Assembly: GCF_003314975.1 (NCBI RefSeq)
Contig: NZ_QNRF01000001.1
Span: 372,001-436,000 of the forward strand
DNA: 64,000 nucleotides
Source of the DNA: Marinomonas aquiplantarum
GTDB lineage: Bacteria > Pseudomonadota > Gammaproteobacteria > Pseudomonadales > Marinomonadaceae
Reading direction: 5' to 3'
Made by a program: the position numbers and the translations under genes. Below, piece by piece: positions 28,483 through 37,973 of this stretch; positions within the stretch are counted from its first letter, which is position 1; each line of letters starts with the position of its first letter. The notes beneath the pieces are model-generated. The model was not told where the DNA came from and did not search any database. It saw only the letters and a list, made by a program, of their open reading frames with translations.

Positions 28483-28520
28483 GGAGAAGTCGTTGCGCAA
28501 AATCGCCACATTATATGACT

Positions 28521-29135
28521 TTATTGAGATAACAGAGGCGTCAAAAAGCCTGTCACACCGCTCATAAAAATCTGTGCAGCCATCGCGGCTAAGATCAGAC
28601 CAGTGATTTTGGAAAGGACATTTAAGCCAGTACGGCCCAGCATTTTTTCGATCAAAGAACCGGAATACAAAATGATCGCCAATGACCCGAACGCCAACAG
28701 CAAACCACAAATGCCGATCACCAGATCCCAACCTTGCAACTCAGCACCATAAACCAATATGGTACCTATGGTTGCCGGACCAATAATAGTCGGCACAGCA
28801 AGCGGCACAACCGATACATCGTCACGCTCTTCGCTAGGCATCCCCACAGCATGGTTACGCGTACCGTCACGCACCAAACTCAACGCCGACATGAACAACA
28901 AAATACCAGAGCCAATTCGAAACGAATCCAAGGTAATGCCCAGTACAGCAAACAAACTGCTGCCAAAGAACAATAACACCAAGGCAATGACGACCGCCGC
29001 AATAATCGCCTTGTTGGCGACTTGTTTACGTGATGCCGATGTTTCGCCACGCGTCAGCGCAAGAAACATCGATAACACAAAAAAGGGAGCGAATAGGAAA
29101 AAGAATTTAATCCAAGTAGAAATGAGTAGACTCAT
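28521..29135 (-). CDS. MarC family membrane protein
   Basis: A 204-residue protein with about six membrane segments and MarC-family features (FFLFAPFFVLSMFLALTRG, VPLAVPTIIGPATIGTILVYG). Function is unknown; the original link to multiple antibiotic resistance was withdrawn for E. coli MarC. ATG 29135 has AAGG seven bases upstream; the longer frame uses TTG. It follows lysE by 35 bp on the same strand and stops 83 bp before the zinc operon. Confidence 0.88.
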   Translation of the reverse strand: MSLLISTWIKFFFLFAPFFVLSMFLALTRGETSASRKQVANKAIIAAVVIALVLLFFGSSLFAVLGITLDSFRIGSGILLFMSALSLVRDGTRNHAVGMPSEERDDVSVVPLAVPTIIGPATIGTILVYGAELQGWDLVIGICGLLLAFGSLAIILYSGSLIEKMLGRTGLNVLSKITGLILAAMAAQIFMSGVTGFLTPLLSQ

Positions 29136-29169
29136 TGATAGCCTTACCAAAAAGCATTACACCACACGA

Positions 29170-29808
29170 TCAGCGTTGGCTTAATGCGAGTTTTACACCA
29201 AAGCTCACCAGCAATGCACCAGTTAAGCCGTCCATAACTTGCGCCACTTTTGGTCGCGCCAGCCAAACTCGCGCTTTATGAATCATCAGCGCAAGAAACA
29301 TTTGCCACACCATCGCTATAATAAAATGAAGCGTAGCCATAAATAGAGATTGAGCCAAAGCAGAGTGAGTTGGATCAATGAACTGTGGCAAAAATGCCAT
29401 GTAAAAAATAATGGGTTTCGGGTTTAACACATTGGATAAGATACCTTGACGGAAACTTCCCCAAGCACTAACAGACTGATTACCCTTGGTACTAAAACTC
29501 AAGCCCACAGGATTTGCAGCACTTCTAAGCGCCTGGACACCAAGATAAACGAGATAAGCCGCACCCAACAATTTAAACGCCGTAAATAACCCCGCCGAGC
29601 CCAGTAGAATTACCGACAGACCTAATGCTGAAACAGTCGCATGAGCAAACAAACCCATGCAGATGCCCAAGCTCGTAAGAAAACCTAGACGCCAGCCACC
29701 TAGCGCAGCATTACGCATCACTAAGATGGTATCGACACCAGGGCTCATGGTTAATACGCTGATGGCCAATAAGAAAGGTAACCATTGAAAGTGTTCTAAC
29801 ATAGACAT
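29170..29808 (-). CDS. LysE/RhtB family exporter
   Basis: A 212-residue membrane protein with six hydrophobic segments and the family motif SPGVDTILVMRNAALGGWRLGF near the N-terminus, plus LGAAYLVYLGVQALR. These proteins export amino acids such as lysine, threonine or homoserine lactone. With homoserine kinase two genes upstream, threonine or homoserine is an attractive substrate, but this is inference. Confidence 0.9.
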   Translation of the reverse strand: MSMLEHFQWLPFLLAISVLTMSPGVDTILVMRNAALGGWRLGFLTSLGICMGLFAHATVSALGLSVILLGSAGLFTAFKLLGAAYLVYLGVQALRSAANPVGLSFSTKGNQSVSAWGSFRQGILSNVLNPKPIIFYMAFLPQFIDPTHSALAQSLFMATLHFIIAMVWQMFLALMIHKARVWLARPKVAQVMDGLTGALLVSFGVKLALSQR

Positions 29809-29824
29809 TATTCCAAAGCCGTCA

Positions 29825-30388
29825 TTAAGGCTTGCAAGTTAAATCGACCCAGAAGGCGACAGACGTTTCTTCGGCTTCACGTTCAGCAGGCGTACAAATT
29901 TCAGCGTAACGACCAGTCAAACGAACCAAACCTTCTTCCACAGGTTCCATGGCAAAGTACAGCTCATCATCGCCAAACGCGAGACTCAAGGTCGAGGTTT
30001 CCAAGTTCACCGCCTCAGGCAAATGAATGGCCATTCGAACCCATAACATTTGATCACGAATGCGTACATCCATAACCTGTACTTCATCAGGAACAAAGTC
30101 CGCACCATCGCGCTTCATTTTGATGAAATAGCCGTAGGTTTCGAAGCTTTTAAGCACTTCCAGCATATCAAGCTTTTCTTGCCCTTCCAGCTCACCATTG
30201 GCATCAATATCGTATTCTGCAATCAAGCTCGTAGAGGTGAATAAATCCAAGCTCCAAGTCGCTTCTAATTGATCAATACTGGTTGTATCAACTTTGACAC
30301 GATATTGAGTGTCCACCCAAACATGTGGATGGGCGAAAGCCTGTAACGTCATCAAGCCTAAAATGGCGGTAAGAATAAATCGAAACAT
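29825..30388 (-). CDS. DUF1007 family exported protein
   Basis: A 187-residue protein with a signal peptide (MFRFILTAILGLMTLQAFA) and mature start HPHVWVD, the DUF1007 hallmark. The mature protein has an EF-hand-like DIDANGELEGQEK segment (about 62-74). DUF1007 genes usually sit next to NicO-type transporters; here the NicO gene is 1.4 kb away in the same direction, with lysE and marC between. The start overlaps the thrB stop as TGATG. It is probably periplasmic and may bind a metal through its N-terminal His residues. Confidence 0.88.
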   Translation of the reverse strand: MFRFILTAILGLMTLQAFAHPHVWVDTQYRVKVDTTSIDQLEATWSLDLFTSTSLIAEYDIDANGELEGQEKLDMLEVLKSFETYGYFIKMKRDGADFVPDEVQVMDVRIRDQMLWVRMAIHLPEAVNLETSTLSLAFGDDELYFAMEPVEEGLVRLTGRYAEICTPAEREAEETSVAFWVDLTCKP

Positions 30389-31347
30389 CAGAACTCCATC
30401 AAGGCTGGCGTATAACGTAGCCTTGCTTCTAAGATACGCTGTAACTCACGCGGATCATGTTGTTGAGCAAGGCGCTCAGGGTCATCCTTCGCACCGTGCC
30501 ACGCTTCTAAACGAGACAGCCAAAAACGCACCGCTGCTATGCGCAACATATATGGCCAAGCTTTAATCTCATCGGCACTTGGCTCTCTTTCGTAAAGGTA
30601 CGCCTTTAATAATGCACGATACTTAGCCATATCCAATTCACCCGTCTCAGTATCTGAACACCAGTCATTCACAACAATGGCTAAATCATACATAACCCAT
30701 GAATAGCACGCGTTGTAAAAATCGATAATAGCCGACAATGAATCGCCGTCGAACAAGGTATTGTTAAAAAACAAATCCCCATGAATAGTGGTTTTCGGTA
30801 AATCATCATGTTCGGCGATAAACGCATCAAATTCGGCAATTTGTGAGGTCAATAACGTCGCTTGTTGCGGCTCTAACTCTGGTAAAATCGCTTCACTGGT
30901 TGCATGCCACCAAGCCATGCCTCGATGACTCTCCCGATGATCTGGAAAATCCTCACCCGCTATGTGCAATTTTGCTAAGGCCGCGCCCATTTGACGACAA
31001 CTCTCAACGGAGGTTTGTTCCAAACCCTCACCAGGGAAACAATCCACAATAATCGCTGGCCGTTCTTTGACCATTCTCAAACGCTCACCGTGAATATCAA
31101 TTAACGCGGCTGGTACATTAAAGCCTTTGTGTTTCAAATGTGCGACCACATCCAAGAAATAAGGCACTTCATCGTACTCAAACTCTTCAAATAAGGTTAA
31201 TACGTACTTCCCTGTTGTGGTGGTTAAAAAGTAATTTGTATTCTCAACGCCACCAGAAATGCCTTGAAATGATACTAGCTCGCCTAAATAGTAATCTGCG
31301 ACTAAAGCCCGCATGTCAGCGTCAGAAAGGGAAGTGTAAACTGCCAA
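30388..31347 (-). CDS. thrB: Homoserine kinase, ThrB2/APH-fold type
   Basis: A 319-residue kinase that phosphorylates L-homoserine in threonine synthesis. It is the aminoglycoside-phosphotransferase-fold type found in Pseudomonas and relatives, not the GHMP type of E. coli. The N-terminus MAVYTSLSDADMRAL, FQGISGGVENTNYFLTT, the catalytic loop TIHGDLFFNNTL and the metal site AIIDFYNACYSW are diagnostic. The TTG start matches the conserved family N-terminus. It precedes DUF1007 with a one-base overlap. Confidence 0.93.
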   Translation of the reverse strand: MAVYTSLSDADMRALVADYYLGELVSFQGISGGVENTNYFLTTTTGKYVLTLFEEFEYDEVPYFLDVVAHLKHKGFNVPAALIDIHGERLRMVKERPAIIVDCFPGEGLEQTSVESCRQMGAALAKLHIAGEDFPDHRESHRGMAWWHATSEAILPELEPQQATLLTSQIAEFDAFIAEHDDLPKTTIHGDLFFNNTLFDGDSLSAIIDFYNACYSWVMYDLAIVVNDWCSDTETGELDMAKYRALLKAYLYEREPSADEIKAWPYMLRIAAVRFWLSRLEAWHGAKDDPERLAQQHDPRELQRILEARLRYTPALMEF

Positions 31348-31587
31348 GTTGTGCTACCTATTGATAATCAGAAATTGAAGCGATACGAAACTACTTATGC
31401 TCCACAATAAGCACTAAAAGGTCAATCTAAGTCACGCTTAATTCGTCTCTTTCGTCCCAAAAAAAGCATCATTAAATTGCAAAAGCTCATATCGAGTAAG
31501 TGATTTGCGACATTTCTTCACGAAAGCACTACAGTGCCTACACTCAGTATTTCTTAAAATGGTATCCAATATTGATTGGATAGCGCT

Positions 31588-32691
31588 ATGCAACGACAGA
31601 TTGACGAAGAACAAATTACCATTTCCGCTTTACGCAGGCTGTTGTGGGCTTCTTTTTCTAGCAGCCTAATGTACGCTTTGTTTTTCAATGCATTCCCTAC
31701 TCCTTTAATGGCAGACTCACTCATGCCGGCCATTATCAGCTGTCTATTTCTCGCCTTAATCGTCTATTTTCATCGGGATCCACATCACCGAACACCCAAG
31801 GTCATCAGCTTGTATCTCGTACTGAACTTATCCGTTTTTATACCAACGGCTTGGATATACATTTGGTTGGCTTGGCAAAGCGAACAAAAATTATTCGACT
31901 TTTTCCCTCCCGCCTCAGGTGTCATGATTGCAATACTGACACTCGGTTTGGCCGTATTGCCCAGAAAGTACAAAAAATACATTATCTTAGGCTGGGCCAG
32001 TACTGCTATTCCCTTGCTGCACTACCTCGTTTCTCATCCGTTAGAACTTCACACTAGACACAGTTACGAACTGCTTGGACTATGGGGACCAGCCTGTGTA
32101 TTGCTCTACATGGTGGCACCCTATCAAAAGAGCATGCGCAATCACATGAATCGAGTCACCACAGACTTACGCCGTTCAGAGCAGGAAGCGGATCGAGACT
32201 TTTTAACGGACATTTATAATCGACGCGGCCTGCAACATTGGCTTGGACAACGCCAACATGGCGATTTAATCAGCCTAGCGTTAATAGATATTGACCATTT
32301 CAAACGTGTAAACGACATATACGGGCACGATATAGGGGACCAAGTGTTAATTGAGTTCGCCTCTCGCTTACGAACCATTTACCGCGGTCCCCATATTATT
32401 GCTCGTTGGGGCGGTGAAGAGTTCATTGCGGTGTTTGTGAATCCAGAAGCCAACTCAATCGTGCATATTGCTGACCAATTCCAAAGCAAATTAAGTCGCT
32501 TACCTTATCAGGACGTTGGTGAAATCACCGCCAGTGTCGGCATGTCGCAAATTGCCCACCATGAGCACTTTCTTGGCCTTGTCAGTCAAGCCGACAACGC
32601 TCTCTATCAGGCTAAACATAATGGCCGTAACCAAGCTGTGCTATTTTCCGATATTGAAAAGGCGTCGACATCCCTCAATGGCCAGAACTAA
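31588..32691 (+). CDS. Membrane-bound diguanylate cyclase
   Basis: A 367-residue protein: an N-terminal half with about six hydrophobic helices and no known sensor name, then a GGDEF domain from about residue 205 (DFLTDIYNRRGLQHWL...ALIDIDHFKRVNDIYGHDIGD...ARWGGEEF). The active-site GGEEF is intact, so it should make cyclic di-GMP. No RxxD inhibitory site is visible five residues before it. ATG 31588 was chosen over the in-frame TTG at 31576. Confidence 0.9.
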   Translation: MQRQIDEEQITISALRRLLWASFSSSLMYALFFNAFPTPLMADSLMPAIISCLFLALIVYFHRDPHHRTPKVISLYLVLNLSVFIPTAWIYIWLAWQSEQKLFDFFPPASGVMIAILTLGLAVLPRKYKKYIILGWASTAIPLLHYLVSHPLELHTRHSYELLGLWGPACVLLYMVAPYQKSMRNHMNRVTTDLRRSEQEADRDFLTDIYNRRGLQHWLGQRQHGDLISLALIDIDHFKRVNDIYGHDIGDQVLIEFASRLRTIYRGPHIIARWGGEEFIAVFVNPEANSIVHIADQFQSKLSRLPYQDVGEITASVGMSQIAHHEHFLGLVSQADNALYQAKHNGRNQAVLFSDIEKASTSLNGQN

Positions 32692-32770
32692 TTTCCTTAT
32701 TGGCACTGAAAATTAATCCATAAACACATAGAATAGAGCCAACTTTGCCATTTTTTATAGAGGTTTCATT

Positions 32771-35539
32771 TTGGCTACGGATTCGACAACTCAAAACACG
32801 CCTATGATCTTGGTGGACGGCTCGTCTTACCTATATCGAGCTTTTCATGCCATCCCACCACTTACGACCAGCCAAGGCCAACCAACCAACGCGGCTCGTG
32901 GTGTCATCAGCATGATTCGTAGCCTCATTAAAACCTACCCAGATTCCCCTATCGTGGTGATTTTTGATGCCAAAGGCAAAACCTTCCGCGACGATATTTA
33001 CAGCGAATACAAAGCACAACGTCCCCCTATGCCAGACGACCTTCGTCTACAAATTGAACCCATTCATCGCATGATTGAAGCCATGGGGTTACCGCTGGTG
33101 ATTATTGATGGTGTGGAAGCGGATGACGTCATTGGCACCATTGCCAAACAAGTGGGTGAGACGGGGCGTGATGTGATCGTTTCGACTGGCGATAAAGACA
33201 TGGCGCAACTGGTCACCGAGAAAGTCACCTTGGTCAACACCATGACCGACACTGTGATGGACATTCAAGGCGTGAAAGACAAGTTCGGCATTCCACCTGA
33301 ACTCATCATTGATTACCTAGCGCTAATGGGCGACAAAGTCGATAACATTCCTGGCGTACCGGGTGTGGGCGAGAAGACAGCGCTTGCCTTGTTACAAGGG
33401 CTTGGCAGCATAGAGGACATTTATCAGCGTTTGGATGAGATCGCCGCCTTGGGCTTTCGTGGTTCAAAAACCATGAGGCAAAAAATGCTCGACAATAAAG
33501 AGATGGCAGAGCTTTCCTATACTCTAGCTACCATCAAATGCGACGTTGAGCTGCCATTCAATGCCTTGGAGTTAACAAACAATCAGGCGGACAAAGAAGC
33601 TTTGCGTGAATGGTTCACCACACTGGAGTTCAAAACTTGGTTAAAAGATCTGGATAAAGCGCCAAGTGTCGAAAGTCCAGATGATACGGTCGGTAATTTG
33701 GACGGACAGGCTACTGCCAGTAAATCTGACATTGAAGTGCAGTACGACACTATTTTAGACAAAGCCAGCTTCACGTCATGGTTTGAGAAAATCCAACAAG
33801 CGGACTTAGTCGCCTTTGATACAGAAACCACCAGCTTGAATTACATGGCCGCCGAATTGGTTGGTGTGTCGTTTTCCATCGAAGCGGGCAAAGCGGCATA
33901 CGTGCCGTTAGCTCACGACTATGAAGGCGCACCAGAGCAATTGGATCGCGATTGGGTATTAGCGCAGCTTAAACCTTGGCTAGAAGACGAAACAGCAGAG
34001 AAAGTTGGTCAGCATCTAAAATACGATGCCAATGTGTTGAACAATTACGGTATCACCTTACGCGGCATTGTTTACGACACCATGTTGGAGTCCTACGTCT
34101 TTAACTCGGTCAGCTCTCGCCATGATATGGGCAGCTTAGCCGAAAAATTCCTCGACCATAAATGCGTCAGCTTTGAAGACATTGCCGGCAAGGGCGCGAA
34201 GCAAAAGACATTCAATCAAATCGACTTAGAACAAGCGGCGTTTTATGCGGCGGAAGACGCGGACATTACCCTGCGCTTGCATCAAGCCATTTGGCCTCAG
34301 TTAGAAAAGACACCCGAGTTAGTAAGCATTTTCAAAGACATTGAGTGCCCATTGGTGCCCGTATTGGCCAAGATGGAACAAACTGGCGCATTGATTGACC
34401 CAGAATTATTGCATGCGCAAAGCAGCGAAATTGCCGCCAAGCTGCAAGAGCTGGAAATCAAAGCCCATGAAGAAGCTGGGGAAAGCTTTAACCTGAGCTC
34501 ACCAAAACAACTGCAAGTCATCTTGTTTGAAAAGCTGGAATTGCCCATCATCAAGAAGACACCAAAAGGGCAGCCTTCCACCGCGGAACCGATTTTGCAG
34601 GAGCTGGCTGAAAAGTATGAGCTGCCTCGCATCATCATGGAACACCGTAGTTTGTCTAAGCTCAAGTCCACTTACACAGACAAGCTGCCGGAAATGCTGC
34701 AAAAGACAGGTCGCATTCATACTTCTTACCATCAAGCCGTCACAGCGACTGGGCGTTTGTCTTCTACCGATCCAAACTTGCAGAACATTCCGATTCGAAC
34801 TGCAGAAGGTCGCCGTATTCGTCAGGCCTTTGTCGCACCAGAAGGTTACAAACTGGTGGCGGCCGACTATTCGCAAATTGAACTGCGTATCATGGCGCAC
34901 TTGTCACAGGACAAAGGCTTGCTGGACGCGTTTGCCAACAATGCCGATGTACACAGAGCCACCGCTGCAGAAGTCTTTGAAACCACGCCAGAGGAAGTCA
35001 CCACAGAACAGCGTCGTCGCGCCAAAGCCATCAACTTTGGTTTGATTTACGGCATGTCGGCCTTTGGCTTAGCCAAACAGCTTGGCATTGGCCGCCCAGA
35101 AGCACAAAAATACGTACAACGTTACTTTGAGCGTTACCCAGGCGTGCGCACCTACATGGACAACACACGCGAAAACGCCAAAGAAAAAGGCTTCGTTGAA
35201 ACCATCTATGGCCGTCGTTTGTACTTACCGGACATCAAAGCGAAAAACGCCATGATGCGCCAAGCCGCCGAGCGCACCGCGATCAACGCACCGATGCAAG
35301 GCTCCGCCGCCGACATCATCAAACGCGCCATGATCCAAATGCACCACTGGCTCTCCGACACTGACCTTGATGTGCGCATGATCATGCAAGTACACGATGA
35401 ACTCATCTTCGAAGTTGCAGAGAAAGACCTAGCCGCTGCACAAGCCAAAATCGTCGACATCATGCAAAACAGCAGTCAGATTGACGTGCCTTTGTTGGTG
35501 GAAGCAGGGGTTGGGGACAACTGGGACGAGGCGCATTGA
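32771..35539 (+). CDS. polA: DNA polymerase I
   Basis: A 922-residue enzyme with all three domains: 5' nuclease (residues about 10-265; ILVDGSSYLYRAFHA), 3'-5' exonuclease with intact motif DTETTSL (about 358-364), and polymerase (motif A AADYSQIELR, O-helix RRRAKAINFGLIYGMSAFG, motif C MQVHDELIFEV). It acts in Okazaki-fragment processing and repair. The start is TTG with AGAGG upstream; the downstream residues match the family from the first codon. The 3' end is duplicated in diverged form after the Abi gene. Confidence 0.97.
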   Translation: MATDSTTQNTPMILVDGSSYLYRAFHAIPPLTTSQGQPTNAARGVISMIRSLIKTYPDSPIVVIFDAKGKTFRDDIYSEYKAQRPPMPDDLRLQIEPIHRMIEAMGLPLVIIDGVEADDVIGTIAKQVGETGRDVIVSTGDKDMAQLVTEKVTLVNTMTDTVMDIQGVKDKFGIPPELIIDYLALMGDKVDNIPGVPGVGEKTALALLQGLGSIEDIYQRLDEIAALGFRGSKTMRQKMLDNKEMAELSYTLATIKCDVELPFNALELTNNQADKEALREWFTTLEFKTWLKDLDKAPSVESPDDTVGNLDGQATASKSDIEVQYDTILDKASFTSWFEKIQQADLVAFDTETTSLNYMAAELVGVSFSIEAGKAAYVPLAHDYEGAPEQLDRDWVLAQLKPWLEDETAEKVGQHLKYDANVLNNYGITLRGIVYDTMLESYVFNSVSSRHDMGSLAEKFLDHKCVSFEDIAGKGAKQKTFNQIDLEQAAFYAAEDADITLRLHQAIWPQLEKTPELVSIFKDIECPLVPVLAKMEQTGALIDPELLHAQSSEIAAKLQELEIKAHEEAGESFNLSSPKQLQVILFEKLELPIIKKTPKGQPSTAEPILQELAEKYELPRIIMEHRSLSKLKSTYTDKLPEMLQKTGRIHTSYHQAVTATGRLSSTDPNLQNIPIRTAEGRRIRQAFVAPEGYKLVAADYSQIELRIMAHLSQDKGLLDAFANNADVHRATAAEVFETTPEEVTTEQRRRAKAINFGLIYGMSAFGLAKQLGIGRPEAQKYVQRYFERYPGVRTYMDNTRENAKEKGFVETIYGRRLYLPDIKAKNAMMRQAAERTAINAPMQGSAADIIKRAMIQMHHWLSDTDLDVRMIMQVHDELIFEVAEKDLAAAQAKIVDIMQNSSQIDVPLLVEAGVGDNWDEAH

Positions 35540-35550
35540 GCGCCTCTTAT
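35528..35550 (+). terminator. polA terminator spanning the stop codon
   Basis: GAGGCGC/GCGCCTC with a five-base loop that contains the end of the TGA stop, followed by TTAT. The hairpin is good but the T run is short. Confidence 0.55.
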
Positions 35551-35580
35551 TCAAAAGTTAAACACTTCAGAGGAAGCTGA

Positions 35581-36570
35581 ATGTATAACAAACCATGGCT
35601 AAGCTATGAACAGCAGCTTGATAGACTCATCCAAAACGGACTTATCATTAATAACAGAAGCGAGGCTCTTTCATATTTAGAACGGATTGGGTATTACAGG
35701 CTCAGCGGCTACTGGTATCCATTCAGAAAAAGATCTGAACTTTGCTGTGTATACAACCCTGCTATTAAGAAACCTAATAAAAGGCAAAAGCGCACCACAA
35801 AGTTAGTATTTGATAACTTTTCTGAAGGTTTTAGTTTTCAAGATGCAGTGAATTTGTATATTTTCGATAAAAAGCTGAGAGTCCTAACACTAGACGCCTT
35901 AGAGCGAATAGAAATCGCCCTAAGGGTTGATATATCTCATACACTTGGAAGGCATAGTCCTTTCGCCTACCTAGAGCCCGACCATTTTAAAGATCTGTTT
36001 AGTAAACAGGTGGATGCTAAAACAGGAGTTATTCCACAACATGCTTGGCTTCAAAATCATGCCAATTTAATATCACGCTCTAAAGAAGATTTTATTCAAC
36101 ATACGAAAGAAAAATACGGTTTACCAGTCCCAATCTGGGTTGCTTGCGAAATTTGGGACTTTGGAACACTCTCTAGACTTTTTAAAGGAATGCTTCCTGA
36201 TCAGCAAACCTTAATTGCCAATAAATACAGAGTAACGAAGGGAGAAACTCTAGAATCTTGGCTGCGCTGCTTGAACTATCTACGCAATGTATGTGCACAC
36301 CATAGTAGATTGTGGAACCGAAATATGATTGAGCAACCCAAGCATGATGGACTTATAGATATATATGGTATAGAAAACACCCTAAGTACTCATATCCTCG
36401 CGAGACCATTTCTGCAACTTTGCCTAATTAAGCACTTACTCACAACAATAAACCCAAATTCTACATGGTGGGAGCGTTTGAAAACGCTTCTTGATGAATT
36501 TCCAGAACCAAGCGGTCAAGGCATTACTCTTGAAGCAATGGGCATTATTGAAGGTTATAGAGACTGGTAA
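35581..36570 (+). CDS. Abi family (Abi_2) putative abortive-infection protein
   Basis: A 329-residue protein of the AbiD/AbiF group: N-terminal KPWLSYEQQLDRLIQNGLIIN and ALSYLERIGYYRLSGYWYPFR, and a C-terminal HEPN-type motif RNVCAHHSRLWNR (Arg-x4-His), the likely RNase site. Such proteins are phage-defence or toxin-like genes that stop growth of infected cells. It follows polA with its own AGAGGAAG ribosome site and is A/T-richer than polA. The intergenic scraps on its 3' side are copies of the polA end, suggesting acquisition by recombination at polA. No partner antitoxin gene is evident. Confidence 0.9.
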   Translation: MYNKPWLSYEQQLDRLIQNGLIINNRSEALSYLERIGYYRLSGYWYPFRKRSELCCVYNPAIKKPNKRQKRTTKLVFDNFSEGFSFQDAVNLYIFDKKLRVLTLDALERIEIALRVDISHTLGRHSPFAYLEPDHFKDLFSKQVDAKTGVIPQHAWLQNHANLISRSKEDFIQHTKEKYGLPVPIWVACEIWDFGTLSRLFKGMLPDQQTLIANKYRVTKGETLESWLRCLNYLRNVCAHHSRLWNRNMIEQPKHDGLIDIYGIENTLSTHILARPFLQLCLIKHLLTTINPNSTWWERLKTLLDEFPEPSGQGITLEAMGIIEGYRDW

Positions 36571-36732
36571 CAATAAAAAACCCCTAAGCAGATCTGTCGC
36601 AAGCAACATCACTGAAAGGGGCCATGTTGTAGTGAATTATGTACCAATGGTTTACTGATCGCAACACCGAAATCACAAAATATACGATGATCAACATACA
36701 GAACAGGTTCACGGAAACCGTTCCGACACCAC

Positions 36733-36757
36733 ACAAGCCAAAATCGTCGACCTCATA
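36733..36757 (+). repeat. Short polA-derived fragment
   Basis: ACAAGCCAAAATCGTCGAC is identical to polA 35440-35458; the next bases CTCAT follow the polA order with one change. Upstream similarity is too weak to extend by eye. Confidence 0.55.
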
Positions 36758-36880
36758 CCAGCGCAGAGCAATTGGGGTCAGATAAAAAAGTATTCCTCTG
36801 CACTGATGGTACAAGATTTAAATCGCCTCTCCCACAGTGCGCAAGTATTTTGCTAGGTGTCGTTGAAGTAACGGACATAG

Positions 36881-37006
36881 CACGATGAACTCATCTTCGA
36901 AGTCGCCGAAAAAGACCTAGACGCCGCACAAGCCAAAATTGTCGACATCATGCAGAATATGCTTGTGGAAGCAGGGGTTGGGGATAACTGGGACGAAGCG
37001 CATTAG
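36881..37006 (+). pseudogene. Diverged second copy of the polA 3' end
   Basis: These 126 bases align with polA 35393-35539 to the stop codon, with one 21-base in-frame deletion. Nearly all base differences are synonymous (GTT/GTC, GAG/GAA, ATC/ATT, CAA/CAG, AAC/AAT), and the stop is TAG instead of TGA. This pattern means the piece evolved as coding polA in another lineage, then was brought here or displaced. It has no start and no product. Confidence 0.85.
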
Positions 37007-37251
37007 TGCTCTCAGGGGGCTGAGCCCTTTGCCCAATACGGGCAAAATAGTCTGTTAGCTGAATCATGTCTTATTCCTGTTCATGATCAAAATGTCAGAG
37101 TTGCTTATGCATAGCCATAGTATTTGGAATTAAGATAGGAAACAATTCTAAGCAGTCATATTAATCACAGAGCCATTTACCTTGGCCTAACCATGCGTAT
37201 AATCTAATTAGCTAAGTATGCGATTAATGGACTGTTATCAAGGAGGATATC

Positions 37252-37500
37252 ATGCTCAATCCGTTTGATTCTGAACTCACCCATGCAAAGTCTAGACTCA
37301 GATTTCTAGTAAAATTTTCTGTCTTTTCGGCCTTGTTCGCGACCTTTACCTTTGATGGTGCTTATGACTATGTCATAAAAGACCAAGTGGACTACGAGAT
37401 CACCTTTTATTTATTCCTCGTTAGTGTTTTGAATATCTTACTGTCCACCTACTCTCTATACCATACTGCGAAGGAGTACCAGCAGCTCAAAGAAAATTAA
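37252..37500 (+). CDS. Small membrane protein of unknown function
   Basis: An 82-residue protein preceded by a strong AAGGAGG site seven bases before the ATG. Two hydrophobic helices (FLVKFSVFSALFATFTF and ITFYLFLVSVLNILLSTY) are separated by a short acidic loop, and the tail is charged and helical. I do not recognise the family. It sits among mobile-DNA scraps, so it may be strain-specific. Confidence 0.7.
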   Translation: MLNPFDSELTHAKSRLRFLVKFSVFSALFATFTFDGAYDYVIKDQVDYEITFYLFLVSVLNILLSTYSLYHTAKEYQQLKEN

Positions 37501-37581
37501 CTTCATGTGTAGAAGTCATCTTAGCCACAGATAACAAGACTATCAGTCCTCCATACTGCTAGCTCATCTGCCAAGGCTTAA

Positions 37582-37674
37582 AAAGCACTCAGAAGTGGTC
37601 ATCAGGTGATCAGTTACCGAGGTATGAGAGCTACTTCATTCTACAAATGGCGAACAAAAGAACCCAAGGAATAA
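37582..37674 (+). pseudogene. Possible remnant of an IS3-family orfA transposase
   Basis: In one frame the translation runs about 30 residues to a stop and contains [14 protein letters not shown], which recalls the helix-turn-helix end of IS3-type OrfA (SDATFYKWRAK). No ends, no OrfB and no flanking repeats are seen. Confidence 0.35.
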
Positions 37675-37726
37675 GAACTCTTCCATTGATATGATCTTCT
37701 CGCTAGCTTCGTCCGTATATGTGGAT

Positions 37727-37888
37727 ATGGCTCACAAGAAACCTCACTTACCCGAAAAAATCTGCTTAGCTTGTCAGCGTCCATTTACTTGGCGTAAGAA
37801 GTGGGAGCGGGATTGGCATCATGTCAAATACTGTTCTGTGCGCTGCAAAAGACAAGGCGCAAAGGTAACTTCAAGTACGACAGACTAA
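37727..37888 (+). CDS. DUF2256 zinc-finger-like small protein
   Basis: A 53-residue protein beginning [28 protein letters not shown], with four Cys in CLAC and CSVRC: a DUF2256 signature. It should bind one zinc. Function is unknown. The longer frame from 37691 adds 12 unrelated residues. The gene is 85 bp before mtgA in the same direction. Confidence 0.85.
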   Translation: MAHKKPHLPEKICLACQRPFTWRKKWERDWHHVKYCSVRCKRQGAKVTSSTTD

Positions 37889-37973
37889 TCGTCTTCTGAG
37901 ATGACTCCATCATGTGCTTGTGGTTTACTTTGTGTACAGCAGTCGATGTACTGAGCCGTTGGACTTAGGGTTA

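Larger units (their letters stand above)
36571..37251. other. Gene-free scar of mobile and polA-derived fragments
   Basis: This 680-base gap has no credible gene. It holds a short fragment matching polA (36733-36757), a run GGGGTCAGATAAAAAAG of the sort found beside REP elements (36775-36791), a 126-base diverged copy of the polA 3' end (36881-37006), and A/T-rich sequence leading to the next gene. The only longer frame (36584-36814, minus) reads across these pieces and is not family-like. Confidence 0.7.

Noticed and set aside
36584-36814. 76-residue minus-strand frame after the Abi gene
   Set aside because: It runs backward through polA-derived scraps, has no ribosome site and no family features.
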